Under the pieces are notes generated by a model. That model did no database searches and was not told the DNA's origin. It was given only the letters and a program-made list of their open reading frames with translations. 6,874 bases of DNA from Bacteroidales bacterium UBA3382 (lineage in GTDB: Bacteria > Bacteroidota > Bacteroidia > Bacteroidales > UBA932): positions 1-6,874 of the forward strand of contig DEPW01000036.1 in the NCBI GenBank assembly GCA_002358965.1, given 5' to 3'. This document shows, piece by piece, positions 6,244 to 6,874 of the stretch. Position numbers and translations under genes: made by a program. Every line of letters starts with the position of its first letter. Position 1 is the first letter of the stretch.

Positions 6244-6559
6244 AGTTCAATCGGTCAAATTCAACGCGGATCAGAAGCTGTTGGATTTCATTGACAAGAA
6301 GGTAGGTAAACTTTCCAGATTCTTCGATGACGTAATCAGGACGGAGGTAGTCCTCTCATTGCTTCCTGATGTGGACAACAAGAATGTCAAGATCAAGGTG
6401 ATGGTGCCTGGCAACGACCTTGTTGTCGAAAAAAATGCTTCAACCTTTGAAGATGCGGTAGTGGATTGCGTAGCCGTGCTCAAAGACCAGCTGGTCCGCA
6501 CCAAAGAGAAAAGGAGTGATGCCCGGAAGACGGTTCCGGTGGACGAGTTGCTCGGATAG
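6233..6559 (+). CDS. hpf: ribosome hibernation promoting factor, short form (HPF/RaiA family)
   Basis: This small protein binds the 30S decoding channel, where mRNA and tRNA would lie, and keeps idle ribosomes inactive. The 108 residues match the short form of the family, without the C-terminal dimerisation domain of long HPF. The beta-alpha-beta-beta-beta-alpha layout can be followed: MEIRVQSVKFNAD (1-13), a helix over KLLDFIDKKVGKLSRFF (15-31), strands TEVVLSLLPD, NVKIKVMVPG and NDLVVEKNAS (37-70), and a helix over TFEDAVVDCVAVLKDQLVRT (71-90) with a basic tail. It overlaps the recombinase stop by 11 bp, so the two are co-transcribed, and a strong terminator follows. A hibernation factor near bS21 gathers genes that act on the 30S subunit. 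Confidence 0.94.
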   Translation: MEIRVQSVKFNADQKLLDFIDKKVGKLSRFFDDVIRTEVVLSLLPDVDNKNVKIKVMVPGNDLVVEKNASTFEDAVVDCVAVLKDQLVRTKEKRSDARKTVPVDELLG

Positions 6560-6594
6560 GATGCAGGCATATACATATTCTTTAAAGTTGACAG

Positions 6595-6633
6595 GGCTGT
6601 GTCGGAACGAAGGTTCCGATGCAGCCTTTTTTT
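6595..6633 (+). terminator. strong intrinsic terminator after hpf
   Basis: Bases 6595-6608 pair with 6613-6626 over 14 positions (two adjacent G-T pairs) around a GAAG loop, followed by seven T (6627-6633). It lies 35 bp after the hpf stop and ends the recombinase-hpf transcript. The next ATG follows only 13 nt later. Confidence 0.93.
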
Positions 6634-6646
6634 GTAACGCGGTATC

Positions 6647-6874
6647 ATGAGGATCCTTACGGGAAAGGACATAAGGCTGGCGGACAGCTTTACGATCCGT
6701 GACAAAGGCCTTGGGGAAGGCGAGCTGATGGAGCGCGCCGCCAGAGCCATCGTTTCCGAAGTGGCCGGGCTCATTCCGGAATACGGCTTTGCGGAAGATA
6801 CGGACTTCACGGTTTTTGCGGGAAAAGGCGACAACGCAGCAGACGGCCGTCTCGTGGCGTCGTTGCTCGCGGAC
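6647..6874 (+). CDS. NAD(P)H-hydrate epimerase / dehydratase, N-terminal part (partial)
   Basis: The first 76 codons are present and the frame is open to the window end. MRILTGKDIRLADSFTIRD (1-19), ELMERAARAIVSEV (26-39) and FTVFAGKGDNAADGRLVASL (54-73) follow the YjeF N-terminal (NnrE) domain, which epimerises damaged NAD(P)H hydrates. In many bacteria a C-terminal NnrD dehydratase domain is fused to it; that part is not visible. The loop GKGDNAADG (59-67) departs from the usual G-x-GNNGGDG, with Asp for the first Asn and Ala-Ala for Gly-Gly. There is no Shine-Dalgarno, and only 13 nt separate the start from the T-run of the hpf terminator, so its promoter is unclear. Codon use and gene sense look normal. 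Confidence 0.85.
   Translation, partial: MRILTGKDIRLADSFTIRDKGLGEGELMERAARAIVSEVAGLIPEYGFAEDTDFTVFAGKGDNAADGRLVASLLAD

Noticed and set aside
6271..6834. Minus-strand open frame of 187 codons opposite hpf and the epimerase start
   Set aside because: It runs through a strong intrinsic terminator and two recognised genes, and its Ser/Thr-rich product is typical of a shadow frame.

Overview
The window looks like a chromosomal segment from a member of the Bacteroidota, most likely the Bacteroidales. Three things suggest this. Promoter-like elements match the Bacteroidota pattern (TTTG, a spacer of about 18-20 bp, then TAnnTTTG). The bS21 protein is of the Bacteroidota type, and it is followed by a Xer-like recombinase and a hibernation factor. 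A two-gene methylmalonyl-CoA mutase is also present, an enzyme typical of succinate-to-propionate fermenters. The genus cannot be fixed from the sequence alone.

Left part, minus strand (about 1-4130): an operon encoding the small, non-catalytic subunit (2193-4052) and then the large, B12-binding catalytic subunit (48-2174) of methylmalonyl-CoA mutase. The genes are 18 bp apart and a TAACTTTG promoter box lies 47 bp upstream of the first start. Just after the large subunit a further minus-strand frame opens and leaves the window at base 1. Together the subunits interconvert succinyl-CoA and (R)-methylmalonyl-CoA.

Middle (about 4135-4800): a divergent intergenic region with no intact gene. It holds a 162-bp imperfect palindrome with perfect 22-bp terminal inverted repeats and a possible TTA target duplication, which looks like a MITE. 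Next to it is a decayed gene for a small exported, probably outer-membrane beta-barrel protein. Its start, signal peptide, middle and C-terminus are spread over three frames by three shifts of the same sense.

Right part, plus strand (about 4786-6874): rpsU (bS21) with a very good promoter, an unusually strong Shine-Dalgarno sequence and a clean terminator. Then a probable separate promoter, a tyrosine recombinase of the XerC/XerD type with an enlarged N-terminal domain, and hpf/raiA overlapping the recombinase by 11 bp and ending at a strong terminator. The 5' end of an NAD(P)H-hydrate epimerase/dehydratase gene runs off the right edge.

No wholly new system was found. The most interesting points are the long anti-SD complementarity at rpsU (and also at hpf) in a phylum whose ribosomes normally hide the anti-SD, the palindromic MITE-like element, the multiply frameshifted exported-protein gene, and the extra segment in the recombinase.
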